This document shows, in pieces, positions 9,011-17,288 of a DNA stretch of 64,000 nt. The notes beneath the pieces are model-generated. The model saw only the letters and a program-made list of their open reading frames with translations, made no database searches and was not told the DNA's origin. Both the position numbers and the translations under genes were made by a program. Origin of the DNA: Bog-257 sp963805985. Lineage in GTDB: Bacteria; Acidobacteriota; Terriglobia; Terriglobales; Acidobacteriaceae. The stretch is taken from the NCBI GenBank assembly GCA_963805985.1, contig CAWDWG010000004.1, positions 182,712 to 246,711 on the forward strand, read 5' to 3'. Numbering within the stretch: the stretch's first letter is position 1; every line of letters starts with the position of its first letter.

Positions 9011-9129
9011 AGTAACCGAGCACAATTTAGGATGGAGGACTGCGAGACAATCTGCACTTTGACTTCCCCCTCGCGCATCTCAATAATGAAAGCTAATCGC
9101 TAATAGCTAATTGCTAATAGCTTGTTCCT

Positions 9130-9987
9130 ATGGACATCTACGAACAGATCGTGCAGCTTCGCCGTGAGGGACGTCGAGGTGCGGTAGCGACCATCACCAC
9201 TGCGCGCGGATCGATTCCCTCGTTCCAGACGGCGAAGATGCTGGTGCGCGATGATGGCTCCATTGCCGGCACCATCGGCGGCGGCTGCGTGGAAGCCGAA
9301 GTGTGGCAGGCGGCGCGCGAGGTAATGGAAGAAGAAAAGCCGCGCACGCTCACGTTCAACCTGAACAACAATCCCAAGTACGACACCGGCCTGGTGTGCG
9401 GCGGCACGCTGGACGTGTTCATCGAGCCGGTGCTGCCGCCGGCGCTGCTCTACATTTTTGGCGCCGGGCACGTCGCTTACAGCTTGTACAAGGTTGCGAC
9501 GACGGCGGGCTTCGAGGTCACGGTCGTCGACGATCGCGAATCGTATGCGAACCAGGAGCGCTTTCCCGATGCGCGCGAAGTGATTGCTGACGACTTCGAC
9601 GCGGTCACGGCGCGGCTGACGCCACCCGAAGGATCGTACATCGTGATCGTCACCCGCGGACATCGCGACGACATGCGCGTGCTGCGCTGGGCGGTCAACA
9701 TGCGCGCGCGGTATCTGGGGATGATCGGCTCGAAGCGCAAGACGATCTCGATCTACAAGGAACTGGAGAAGGAAGGCATTACGGCGGAGAAATTTGCCAA
9801 CGTGCACGCGCCGGTGGGATTGGAGATCGGCGCGGTTACACCGGAGGAAATTGCCGTAGCGATTGTCGCCGAGATGATCGCCGAGCGCCGCCACGCGACG
9901 CCCAACGTCGCCAGCAAGATGTACGTGCACGCGTCCAGTCGCGACGAGCAGGATGCGGTGGAAGAAGAGACGGCACGGGAATCGTAG
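9130..9987 (+). CDS. xdhC: XdhC/CoxI family molybdenum hydroxylase maturation protein
   Basis: This 285-residue protein has both XdhC domains. The N-terminal CoxI-like part has GRRGAVATITTARGSIP, GTIGGGCVEAEVW and FNLNNNPKYDTGLVCGG. The C-terminal Rossmann domain has IFGAGHVAYSLYKVA, VTVVDDRESYAN and YLGMIGSKRK. XdhC proteins bind molybdenum cofactor, help its sulfuration and insert it into xanthine-dehydrogenase-type enzymes. No molybdenum hydroxylase subunit lies in the window. No strong ribosome-binding site is visible, because the upstream bases are short AT-rich repeats. Confidence 0.9.
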   Translation: MDIYEQIVQLRREGRRGAVATITTARGSIPSFQTAKMLVRDDGSIAGTIGGGCVEAEVWQAAREVMEEEKPRTLTFNLNNNPKYDTGLVCGGTLDVFIEPVLPPALLYIFGAGHVAYSLYKVATTAGFEVTVVDDRESYANQERFPDAREVIADDFDAVTARLTPPEGSYIVIVTRGHRDDMRVLRWAVNMRARYLGMIGSKRKTISIYKELEKEGITAEKFANVHAPVGLEIGAVTPEEIAVAIVAEMIAERRHATPNVASKMYVHASSRDEQDAVEEETARES

Positions 9988-10020
9988 ATTAATTCTCGCC
10001 TCGGCCCAGGTTAGCCCAAC

Positions 10021-10065
10021 CGAAGGGCGAACCCTTCGGCAAGCTCAGGGCAGGCTCTGGGGCAC
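10021..10065. repeat. Repeat E copy 1 (hairpin-headed 45-bp element)
   Basis: This element starts with a small palindrome (cgaagggcgaacccttcg) and continues caagctcagggcaggctctg. A near-identical 47-bp copy at 59177-59223 differs by a 2-bp indel and one substitution, and lies inside the coding start of a HupE/UreJ gene. Confidence 0.8.
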
Positions 10066-10072
10066 CGACCAT

Positions 10073-10192
10073 CTACTTCGCGGTTCCCTTCCCCGCCGGC
10101 TTGCTCTTCAAGTCACGATTTTTTTCGCGCTTCTTCTCGCGCGCTTTGCGCAGACGATGCTCGCGCGACTTGTCACCATTGCGAAACGACAT
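10073..10192 (-). CDS. Small highly basic protein, 39 aa, unknown function
   Basis: This short gene has an ATG at 10192 and a TAG at 10073-10075. It is preceded by a well-placed Shine-Dalgarno (GAGGTG six bases before the start). The product is extremely basic and hydrophilic: residues 8-39 are dominated by Lys and Arg in an alternating helix-like pattern (SREHRLRKAREKKREK), followed by a KSKPAGKG tail. It could be a small nucleic-acid- or ribosome-binding protein; that is inference. Purely random short frames rarely combine such a ribosome-binding site with this composition, but conservation in related genomes has not been tested. Confidence 0.5.
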   Translation of the reverse strand: MSFRNGDKSREHRLRKAREKKREKNRDLKSKPAGKGTAK

Positions 10193-10223
10193 GATTCACC
10201 TCGTCAACCATCCTACCTGATTC

Positions 10224-10320
10224 AAGGGCGCGGGCAGAGGCCCGTGCTGGGATATGTCGCCCCTGAAGGGGCTTTCACGTCAAAATGCTGCCTACCCAGC
10301 GCTGAAGCGCTGGGCTATCC
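10224..10320. repeat. Family C/D palindromic repeat region
   Basis: Three consecutive hairpins are visible: gcgggcagaggcccgtgctggg, gcccctgaaggggc and cccagcgctgaagcgctgggc. The first matches the hairpin at 5483. The remaining sequence to 10508 shows no gene. Confidence 0.65.
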
Positions 10321-10508
10321 TCTTCCGTCCCGCGATGCGGGACTCGGCTGTTTCTGGCTCGCACATCGAAGACTGCCGAAAAAAGCAGCATCCGACAATT
10401 GCACAACTGAAGCGGCGCTCCGCCCAGAGTCAGCCGACATCACCGGACTTCGTTGAACGGCCCCGCCTTCGCCAACACAACGTTAGAACGAGGTACCCGG
10501 GTCGCGAA

Positions 10509-10540
10509 ACTGACAACCGACAACTGACAACCGACAACTG
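10509..10540. repeat. 14-bp tandem repeat
   Basis: The unit actgacaaccgaca is repeated twice, with a third partial unit (actg), just outside the 3' end of the PD40 protein gene. Confidence 0.85.
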
Positions 10541-10542
10541 CC

Positions 10543-11625
10543 TCACTCCACCCAATCGGCGATGAAGATGTTGGTCTCATGCGGCTCCTTGCCGTTGCGA
10601 TTGGAAGCCCAGACCAGCCGCTTGCCGTCGGAGGTGAACATGGGGAAGGCGTCGAAGTCCGGGTAGTAGGTGACCCGCTCCTGGCCGGTGCCGTCCTCGT
10701 TGATGATGTAGAGATCGAAGCCACGCCCGCTCTTGGGATCGGCCAGGTTCGAGGCGAAGATGATGCGCTTGCCGTCGGGATGGAAGAAGGGCGCGAAATT
10801 CGCCGCGCCGTTGTGCGTCACCTGATGCTTGTGGCTGCCGTCGGCGTCCATCACCCAGATCTCGAGATTGCCGGGACGAATCAGCCCCTGCGCGTAGAGC
10901 GCCTTGTAGTCGGCGATTTCCTGCGGCGTTTGCGGATGCTCGGCGCGGTAGACGATCTTCTTGCCATCGGCCGACCAGAACGGGCCGCCGTCGTAGCCCA
11001 GCTCGTGCGTGAGCTGCTTCACGTCGGTGCCGTCGATGTTCATGGTGTAGATGTCGAGGTCGCCGTTGCGCGTCGAAGTGAAGACGATGTGCCGGCCGTC
11101 GCGGCTGATGGTCGACTCGGCGTTGTAGCCGTCAGCGTCGGTCAGCACCTTTTTGTCGCTGCCATCGAGCTTGGAGCTGTAGATCTTGTAGCTGGAATAA
11201 ATGGGCCAGACATAGCCGTGCGAGTAGTCGGGCTTCGGCGGGCACTCGGGACTGGCGGCTTCGGTCGAGGAATAGAGAATGCGGTCGCCAGAGGGATAGA
11301 TGTAGCTGCAGGTATCGCGGCCCTCGCCGGAGCTGACGAGCTTGGGCGTCGCCGGCTTGCCGTCGGGCGTGTCGACCGGCATGGTGTAGATCTGGTCGCA
11401 GGGCACGCCCTGGCCCTGATGCTGGAAGCTGAGCATCTTGTCGTCGGCGGAGAAGTAGGCTTCGGCGTTCTGTCCGCCAAAGGTGAGCTGGCGGACGTTG
11501 CGCAGATGCTTTTCCTCGCCGGGAGTGAGCAGGTGGGGCGATGCGGTCTGGGATCGCGGTGAACGAGTAACGCAGAAGTAGAAAAGAGTGTGACGTTCGC
11601 AGAGCGGAACAGCGTCAGAAAGCAC
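10543..11625 (-). CDS. PD40/TolB-like beta-propeller protein, N-terminus uncertain
   Basis: The protein has about six PD40 blades, for example NAEAYFSADDKMLSFQHQ, ESTISRDGRHIVFTSTRNGD, GGPFWSADGKKIVYRAEH, NFAPFFHPDGKRIIFASN and AFPMFTSDGKRLVWASNRNG. Family members begin with a signal peptide shortly before HLLTPGEEKHLRNVRQLTFGG. Here the 40 residues upstream do not look like one in any frame, so the true start is uncertain or the 5' end is damaged. It is probably a periplasmic or extracellular propeller. The interval 11626-11963 shows no gene. Confidence 0.75.
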   Translation of the reverse strand: MLSDAVPLCERHTLFYFCVTRSPRSQTASPHLLTPGEEKHLRNVRQLTFGGQNAEAYFSADDKMLSFQHQGQGVPCDQIYTMPVDTPDGKPATPKLVSSGEGRDTCSYIYPSGDRILYSSTEAASPECPPKPDYSHGYVWPIYSSYKIYSSKLDGSDKKVLTDADGYNAESTISRDGRHIVFTSTRNGDLDIYTMNIDGTDVKQLTHELGYDGGPFWSADGKKIVYRAEHPQTPQEIADYKALYAQGLIRPGNLEIWVMDADGSHKHQVTHNGAANFAPFFHPDGKRIIFASNLADPKSGRGFDLYIINEDGTGQERVTYYPDFDAFPMFTSDGKRLVWASNRNGKEPHETNIFIADWVE

Positions 11626-11963
11626 GGATTGGAAGCGCGGGAAAAAAGGCGAGCTGGCAGCGATGAATCGGGAACATTCGACACAATGCTATCGTAAGAG
11701 GAAATAGGCGCATTGCCGAGCCCGACTACGAGTTCCAGGAGGGCAAAGTATTAGCAAGCGCAAGCTGTCATCCAAGAGTGGAGCCTTTGGCGCACGGGGT
11801 CGCGCGGCGGGGTCTTGAAGGCATCCTAGGCTTCCGCGAAGGTAATTGGTTCCACCCGATAGGGTGCTCCCTCCAGACATGCGAATCTCGGGATGACCGC
11901 AGAAGGAGAGTGACGATCTTCTGTAAAACTCTTCGTGCCTTCCGTGCGTTTGGTGGTGAAAAA

Positions 11964-13775
11964 TTACTTTCTTTGTTCCAGCGTCACGCTCACCGTCAGC
12001 GGCTGGCCGTCGCGCAGGACCTTGACCGCGACCGTCTGCCCGACTTTGCTGCGGCGGAGCGCATCGGTAAAGTCGTAGAGATTGTGGATCGGCTTGTCGC
12101 CGAACTGGACTAGGATGTCGCCGGCCTTCAGTCCCGCCTTCGCAGCAGGTGAGCCGGGACGCACATCGGAGAAGCGCACTCCATCTTTCACTTCGCCGAA
12201 GTCGGGAATCGAACCAAAATACGGGCCGTAGCCTCCACCGCCGGAGATGCCGCCCATCGGCTTCTTTTCTTCGACGACAACGAACTGCGGCGGCTGCGGC
12301 GCGTCGGCTAGCTGCAACATCACGTCGGCAACCATATTGAGCAGCAGCGCGGCCGAAGGCGCGTTGATCTTGTCCCAGGTGTCGGAGGGCTTGTGATAGT
12401 CGGCGTGCAGGCCGGAGAAGAAGAACAGCACAGGAATCTTGCTCGCGACGAAGGAGGTGTGATCGCTGGCTGAGTAGCCGCCGGGCGAGTACTCGATTTT
12501 GAAATCCGTTTTCTTCTGCGCCGCCTCCAGAATCGGTACGAAGGTTGAGCCGGTACCCACGCCGCCGATGAAGATCTTGTTGTCGCGGATGCGCCCGATC
12601 ATGTCCATATTGATCATGGCGACGCAGTGGTCGAGCGGCATGGTCGGATTCTTCACCCAATACGCCGAGCCCAGCAGGCCGAGCTCTTCGCCAGAAAAAT
12701 TCATGAAGAGGATGCCGCGATCGAGCTGGCCTTTGAGCGGCGCGAAGAGGCGCGCGAGTTCCAGCACGCCGGCAGTGCCCGAGGCGTTGTCGTCGGCGCC
12801 GGGATGAATCTGGCCGATCTGCGAAGGCGCCAGCGAATTGGAGTCGCCGCGGCCGAGATGATCGTAGTGCGCGCCGATGATGATGTACTGGTCGCTCTTG
12901 CCAGGCAGGTAGGCGAGCACGTTGTCAACCCGGGCGTGCGTCTGCTCGATGTCGATGTTCAGAGCGAGCTGCAGAGTTGCGGGAAACGCGAACGACGCGG
13001 GCTTGCCGCTGTTGTTGATTTGCTGTTGCACCTCGGCGAGCGACTTCCCTGCCGCCTTGAACCAGCTGTTGGCGACCGCATTCTTCACCTGCAACAGCAT
13101 GATGCCGACGTCTTCCGGACCGCTGACGCCGCCGAAGCGCATCAGCGAATCCTCTTCGCCGCCCGCGAGCTTGCCGTTGACAAGAATGACCGCTTTGGCT
13201 CCGTGATTGCGCGCGTTGATGGCTTTGGTGACGAGCTGGGAATGCTGAGTGAGGCCCTGGTGGCCGGTTTTCGCGGAAAAGGTCTCCGGCTCGTAGCGCA
13301 GCAGAACGACGATTTTGTCATTCACGTCGACGCCGGCGTAGTCGTCGTATTGGAACTCGTCGGCGGAGGTGCCGTAGCCGACAAAGACCATCGGGCCAGT
13401 GAACGAGCCGGAAGACGAAAAGCTGATGGGCTCGAAGTCCTGGTTGATGGCAAGCGGCTGTTTGGTCGAGCTATCCACGATGACGAGCGAGTTGTCGGAT
13501 TTCAACTTCGCGCCAGTGGTTACGGTGAAGGGCTGCACATAGCCGTTGGTTCCGGCAGGTTGCAGGCCGAGGGCTTTGTAGCGGTGCTCGATTAAGCTCG
13601 AGGCTCGCGCCAAGCCGGAGGTGCCGGGGCCGCGGCCTTCCATGTTGGAAGCAGCGAGGATTTTGATGTCGTTGAGATAACGGGTGGAATCGGCAGTGCC
13701 GATGGAGGTGGGCGCGGCGGCAAGCAGCGTGAGCGTCAGGGCCAGGCAGAGCGAGGTTCGACGAAGTTTCGACAT
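11964..13775 (-). CDS. M28 family zinc aminopeptidase with PA and PDZ domains
   Basis: This protein of about 603 residues starts at MSKLRRTSLCLALTLTLLAA, a signal peptide; a TTG five codons upstream is less likely. A PA-like insert occupies residues 100-240. The M28 catalytic domain shows the di-zinc ligands in IIIGAHYDHLGRG, HPGADDNASGTAG, MNFSGEELGLLGSAY, AMINMDMIGR and HADYHKPSDTWDK. A C-terminal PDZ domain (VRFSDVRPGSPAAKAGLKAG) ends the protein. It probably degrades peptides in the periplasm or outside the cell. The architecture is typical of Acidobacteriota. Confidence 0.92.
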   Translation of the reverse strand: MSKLRRTSLCLALTLTLLAAAPTSIGTADSTRYLNDIKILAASNMEGRGPGTSGLARASSLIEHRYKALGLQPAGTNGYVQPFTVTTGAKLKSDNSLVIVDSSTKQPLAINQDFEPISFSSSGSFTGPMVFVGYGTSADEFQYDDYAGVDVNDKIVVLLRYEPETFSAKTGHQGLTQHSQLVTKAINARNHGAKAVILVNGKLAGGEEDSLMRFGGVSGPEDVGIMLLQVKNAVANSWFKAAGKSLAEVQQQINNSGKPASFAFPATLQLALNIDIEQTHARVDNVLAYLPGKSDQYIIIGAHYDHLGRGDSNSLAPSQIGQIHPGADDNASGTAGVLELARLFAPLKGQLDRGILFMNFSGEELGLLGSAYWVKNPTMPLDHCVAMINMDMIGRIRDNKIFIGGVGTGSTFVPILEAAQKKTDFKIEYSPGGYSASDHTSFVASKIPVLFFFSGLHADYHKPSDTWDKINAPSAALLLNMVADVMLQLADAPQPPQFVVVEEKKPMGGISGGGGYGPYFGSIPDFGEVKDGVRFSDVRPGSPAAKAGLKAGDILVQFGDKPIHNLYDFTDALRRSKVGQTVAVKVLRDGQPLTVSVTLEQRK

Positions 13776-13793
13776 GGTAGTAATCGTCAAGGT

Positions 13794-13942
13794 GTCATCC
13801 CGAGCGAAGCGCAGCGAAGTCGAGGGACCCCTATCGCGGAAGGATGACGTTCTGGCGAGATAGGGGTCCTTCGACTGCGCGCCCGCGCGACTCGCGTAGC
13901 GCGAGTCGCAAGAAACGCGGCGGGCGCTCCGCTCAGGATGAC
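13794..13942. repeat. Family F inverted repeat (gtcatcccgagcg..gctcaggatgac)
   Basis: The outer arms are gtcatcccgagcg and gctcaggatgac. The inner arms are tcgagggaccccta (13820-13833) and taggggtccttcga (13861-13874), with one mismatch, plus a further gactcgcgtagcgcgagtc hairpin. A fragment (gctcgggatgacag) recurs at 19127. The element sits directly upstream of the M28 start. Confidence 0.75.
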
Positions 13943-14037
13943 AGCATCATTAGAACAACATCCGTTGAGAAAAACTGTGAGCTGGCGCACCTTTCACAAG
14001 CTAAAAAGCGAAGAGCGAAAGGCGAACCGCGGCCTTT

Positions 14038-14994
14038 CTACGAGTTGCCGATGAGTATACCTGTGGCAAACACCAGCGCCCCGCCGAGGGCTACCTGTAG
14101 GGCGGCGGAGAGCACGGGCGTGTCCATAAAGCGTTTCCGCACCCAGGTGATGGTCGCCAGCTCCACCAGAACAACTCCAATGGCCACCGCCAACGCGACA
14201 TTGAAATTGTGCAACAGGAATGGCAGCGTGTGACCGATGCCGCCGAGGGCGGTCATCGCGCCACAGACGAGGCCGCGCAGCCACGGCGTGCCGCGTCCGG
14301 TGAGCGAGCCGTCGTCGGAGAGCGCTTCGGCGAAACCCATGCTGATGCCGGCGCCGAGCGATGCGGCGAGGCCGACGGCGAAGGCGTCCCAGGTGTTGCG
14401 CGTAGCGAAGGCCGCGGCGAAGACGGGCGCCAGCGTCGAGACCGAGCCGTCCATCAGGCCGGCGAGGCCCGGCTGCACAATTTGCAAAACGAAGAGCCGG
14501 CGCTTGGCCTTGTCTTCCTCCTCGCGCACTTCGGGCTTGAGCTCGGTCTTTTCCAACTCAGCCGCGCGCTCGACGTGGCTGGTCTCGGCCTCGGCAAGGT
14601 CGTCGAGTAACTGGCGGATGCTGGCATCCTGCGCGCGCGTGGCGGCGAGCTGATAGAAGCGGCGCGTCTCCGCTTCCATCGCGCCAACCTGGGCGCGGAT
14701 CTGCTCCAGGCGCAGCGGCGTATTCAGCCAGATGGGCTTGCGCTGCACGAAGCCGCGCACGTCGTTGCGGCGCACGAGCGGAATGTGCTCGCCAAATTTC
14801 TTCTTGTACAGCTCGATGAGGACGCGCCGGTGTCCGCTCTCTTCCTGCCGCATCTCGTCGAAGATCTTGGCGGTGGCCGGGAAGTTGTCGCGCATCCTCT
14901 CGGCAAAGTCGGAGTAGATGCGCTCGTCTTCTTCCTCCAGCGAAACGGCCAGAGCAAGAATTTCTTTCTGCGACAAGCTGTTGAAGTCTCGCAA
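14038..14994 (-). CDS. mbfA: MbfA-type ferritin-like/VIT iron (or Mn) exporter
   Basis: The protein combines an N-terminal ferritin/rubrerythrin-like four-helix domain with a C-terminal VIT1/CCC1-like membrane domain, as in MbfA (membrane-bound ferritin A). The ferritin part has carboxylate/His ligands in LEEEDERIYSDFAER, EMRQEESGHRRVL, MEAETRRFYQLAA and LAEAETSHVERAAE. The membrane part has GLMDGSVSTLAPVFAAAF and five hydrophobic segments. I prefer a TTG start at 14994 because CAGGAG lies six bases before it; the frame stays open to 15024. MbfA exports ferrous iron and is usually iron- or peroxide-responsive. Confidence 0.88.
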   Translation of the reverse strand: MRDFNSLSQKEILALAVSLEEEDERIYSDFAERMRDNFPATAKIFDEMRQEESGHRRVLIELYKKKFGEHIPLVRRNDVRGFVQRKPIWLNTPLRLEQIRAQVGAMEAETRRFYQLAATRAQDASIRQLLDDLAEAETSHVERAAELEKTELKPEVREEEDKAKRRLFVLQIVQPGLAGLMDGSVSTLAPVFAAAFATRNTWDAFAVGLAASLGAGISMGFAEALSDDGSLTGRGTPWLRGLVCGAMTALGGIGHTLPFLLHNFNVALAVAIGVVLVELATITWVRKRFMDTPVLSAALQVALGGALVFATGILIGNS

Positions 14995-15153
14995 AGGAAG
15001 CTCCTGAGGAACAGCAATTAGCAATTAGCAGCTGGCACTCAGATCTGGTCGACGACCCACGGGCTAACAGCAGATCCCTCGCGGCCTGCAGGCCACTCGT
15101 GATGACAAACCATTGGCGAATGGTAATTGCTAGTTGCTTATTGCTAATCGCTT

Positions 15154-15486
15154 CTACTCAAAGATCGGCGAAAGCCGGGCCAGCACTTCATCCATTATGT
15201 TATCGGGAACCGTTTCCAAGTTCTTGCCTTGGCGCGCGCGGAGGTCCAGCGCACGCGGCTGGTCGCAGCGCACAATACCGGTGGTTCTGGTTCCGGCGCC
15301 GGTGAGCGATACGGAAAATCCGGCGGTGCGAGCGAATCGGCCCCCGCTGGTAATAGGGAGTACGACCGGTACCTGGGTGACGCGGTTGAATGCTTCGGGG
15401 GAGACGATCAGCACGGGACGGCGACCTTTTTGTTCGTGTCCGGCGGTGGGGTCGAGCGCGGCCAGCCAAATCTCTCCGCGCTTCAT
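15154..15486 (-). CDS. MazF/PemK-type mRNA interferase toxin
   Basis: This 110-residue protein has the MazF/ChpB layout: MKRGEIWLAALDPTAGHEQKGRRPVLIVSPEAFN, then VPVVLPITSGGRFARTAGFSVSL and TTGIVRCDQPRALDLRARQG. The conserved basic loop (KGRRPVLIVS) and the T-x2-CDQ-R element form the RNA-cleavage site in this family. Its ATG overlaps the antitoxin stop (TGATG), a typical coupled toxin-antitoxin arrangement. No disruption is seen. It is the only intact toxin partner in the window. Confidence 0.92.
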   Translation of the reverse strand: MKRGEIWLAALDPTAGHEQKGRRPVLIVSPEAFNRVTQVPVVLPITSGGRFARTAGFSVSLTGAGTRTTGIVRCDQPRALDLRARQGKNLETVPDNIMDEVLARLSPIFE

Positions 15487-15743
15487 CAGATCAGCTCACG
15501 ACCCTGAGCCTTGCCGCTAACCCACTGCCTTTCCTGCCGGGAGCGTTTCTTGGGGGAAGCAGACTGGGCGAGAAGTTCGGCAAGAGTGTAATGCGGCCGA
15601 GTATGCGGCTCGACAATCAGACGGCCGCCGTCAACTCCGATCCCGACCTCGGTTCCCGGCGCCAAGTCCAGCATCTCGAGCAGGACCGGTGGGACCGCCA
15701 GCATCACCGAACCGCCCACCCTCCGCAAGTTGGTCCTGTGCAT
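15486..15743 (-). CDS. MazE/AbrB-type antitoxin
   Basis: This 85-residue protein has the SpoVT/AbrB swapped-hairpin fold (LRRVGGSVMLAVPPVLLEML, LAPGTEVGIGVDGGRLIVEP) in its N-terminal half. The C-terminal tail (YTLAELLAQSAS, then a basic end) would bind and block MazF. A good GAAGGGG precedes the ATG. A perfect palindrome just upstream, overlapping the probable -10, is the likely self-regulation site. It is coupled to the toxin gene by a TGATG overlap. Confidence 0.88.
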   Translation of the reverse strand: MHRTNLRRVGGSVMLAVPPVLLEMLDLAPGTEVGIGVDGGRLIVEPHTRPHYTLAELLAQSASPKKRSRQERQWVSGKAQGRELI

Positions 15744-15761
15744 ATTGGCACCCCTTCACTG

Positions 15762-15779
15762 GTTATACTTCAGTATAAC
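15762..15779 (-). promoter_or_regulatory. Operator/promoter of the MazEF-type module
   Basis: A perfect inverted repeat, gttatact-tc-agtataac, lies 19 bp upstream of the antitoxin ATG. On the minus strand it contains TATACT, a good -10 hexamer, so binding of the AbrB-type antitoxin here would block transcription. The palindrome is seen directly; autoregulation is inferred from MazE biology. Confidence 0.65.
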
Positions 15780-15854
15780 ATATAGATATCTGCAGTGATG
15801 ACCTTTATTCTGGGTAACGGTCGCGCCCAACCCGCAACGACTGCCGGCACACAC

Positions 15855-17132
15855 TCACTGAGTCACGATCATGACCGGCTGCTGTAAGGCGCACACCGTG
15901 CAGCCGATGATCTGTGACGGCGCGGGGATGTTCTGCGAGATGGTGTTGTTGACGGTCTGGATGATGGTAGTTTCGCTGGTTCCTTTGTCGGCGACGTAGA
16001 CCTTGCTGGACGTCGGATCGGAGGCGATATAGACCGCGCCCGCGCCGGCGGGCAGAGCCACCGTGGTGAGCGGGCTGAAGCTGTTGGCGTTGACCACCGT
16101 AACGTCATTGGTGCCCGAGTCCAGCACATAAAACAAACTGCCATTCGCCAGCGGCGTGAGGCCGATGGGGTTAGCGCCAGTTTCGAGAGCCACGGTGGCC
16201 AGCAGCGGGATTGGCGTTGAACTGGAGGGATTCACCGCGGTCCCGTCGAAGACACTGACCGTGCTATCGCCGGTGTTGGCGACGTAAAGCCGGTTGAGAT
16301 TGGGATCGATGGTGGAAAACGTCGGCCCCGCGCCCAGTGGGACCGAGGCGGCTATCGACTTGCCGGCGGACCAACTGGAAGAGATGATATCGAGCGCGCT
16401 GGGAGTTTTGCTGTCGCCCTGAGTCACGACGAAAATCCAGCTGCCATCGAGGCTCGCCGTGACGGAGATGGGGTTAGGCCCCAAGCCGTTGGCCTGGGTA
16501 ATGGTACCGACGAGTGCCGGGCCGGCAGGATTGAAAACCGAGACGCTGCCACCGTCGCCGTTGCCCTGGTTGACCACGAAGACGTAACCGCTGACGGGCG
16601 ATTGTGCCATGGCAATCGGATTAAGACCGACGCAGAAGGTACCCGAAACGGTCAAGGTCGAGGTCGCGATCGTGCTCAGCGAGCCGCTAGTGGGACACGC
16701 CGAGTTGGTCCCCGAATTGAGGACATACATGGCCGTGTTCTGCTGGGAGGTAAGCGCGATCGGATGCGATCCTGGCAGCAAATTGATGGTGGTGATCGAT
16801 CCGAACAGGGTCGGCAGATATTCGCTGACGCTGTCGCCCGTGTTGTTGGCGACGTACAAGGCCAGCGAGCTTGCCGGGAACGCTTCCGCGATGGAGCCGT
16901 TGCCCATCGAGTTGACGGCGAGATTGGTGTCGCCCGACACGTCGATCTGGGTGGTGCTGCCGGCGCCGGTGGGGTTGAAATTGACTACCCAGGCATAATG
17001 CGGCACCTGCGGCTGGCCGCCGGGGCTGACGACGGGGTTCGCCACCGGACGATACTGATTATCGCAACCGAGCTCAACCAGCAGTATGCCGGCCGACAAC
17101 AGCAGTAATCCGGTGACACGCCGGAACTTCAT
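15855..17132 (-). CDS. Lipoprotein with YVTN-type beta-propeller
   Basis: This 425-residue protein starts at MKFRRVTGLLLLSAGILLVELGC, with a lipobox ending at Cys23, and an AGGAG sits seven bases before the ATG at 17132. The body carries YVTN-family blades such as LALYVANNTGDSVSEY, GYVFVVNQGNGDGGSVSVFN, NRLYVANTGDSTVSVFDG and SKVYVADKGTSETTII. It is probably a seven-bladed lactonase-like propeller anchored to the membrane. No catalytic residues are recognisable. It is monocistronic, divergent from the M49-like gene. Confidence 0.82.
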   Translation of the reverse strand: MKFRRVTGLLLLSAGILLVELGCDNQYRPVANPVVSPGGQPQVPHYAWVVNFNPTGAGSTTQIDVSGDTNLAVNSMGNGSIAEAFPASSLALYVANNTGDSVSEYLPTLFGSITTINLLPGSHPIALTSQQNTAMYVLNSGTNSACPTSGSLSTIATSTLTVSGTFCVGLNPIAMAQSPVSGYVFVVNQGNGDGGSVSVFNPAGPALVGTITQANGLGPNPISVTASLDGSWIFVVTQGDSKTPSALDIISSSWSAGKSIAASVPLGAGPTFSTIDPNLNRLYVANTGDSTVSVFDGTAVNPSSSTPIPLLATVALETGANPIGLTPLANGSLFYVLDSGTNDVTVVNANSFSPLTTVALPAGAGAVYIASDPTSSKVYVADKGTSETTIIQTVNNTISQNIPAPSQIIGCTVCALQQPVMIVTQ

Positions 17133-17288
17133 CCACACTCCTGAGGTGGGTTGATTAAGTCGCATGATCTCTTGAGCAGGATTTTACATTGTACATGGCG
17201 CGCGGAGTAGCATGGGGGCGAATTGCTATGATTACCAGTTTCGTCATCGCTCGATGTTTTTAACCCGTTATTGCCGGAGATGACTCGC

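Noticed and set aside
9085..9128. Runs of gctaat/tagct before xdhC, also near 15013 and 15120
   Set aside because: Short AT-rich filler of the kind seen in many acidobacterial intergenic regions; too simple for an attachment site or operator.
11626..11700. TGTCGA upstream of the PD40 gene
   Set aside because: There is no CGAC at the expected spacing, so it is not an ECF42-type promoter.
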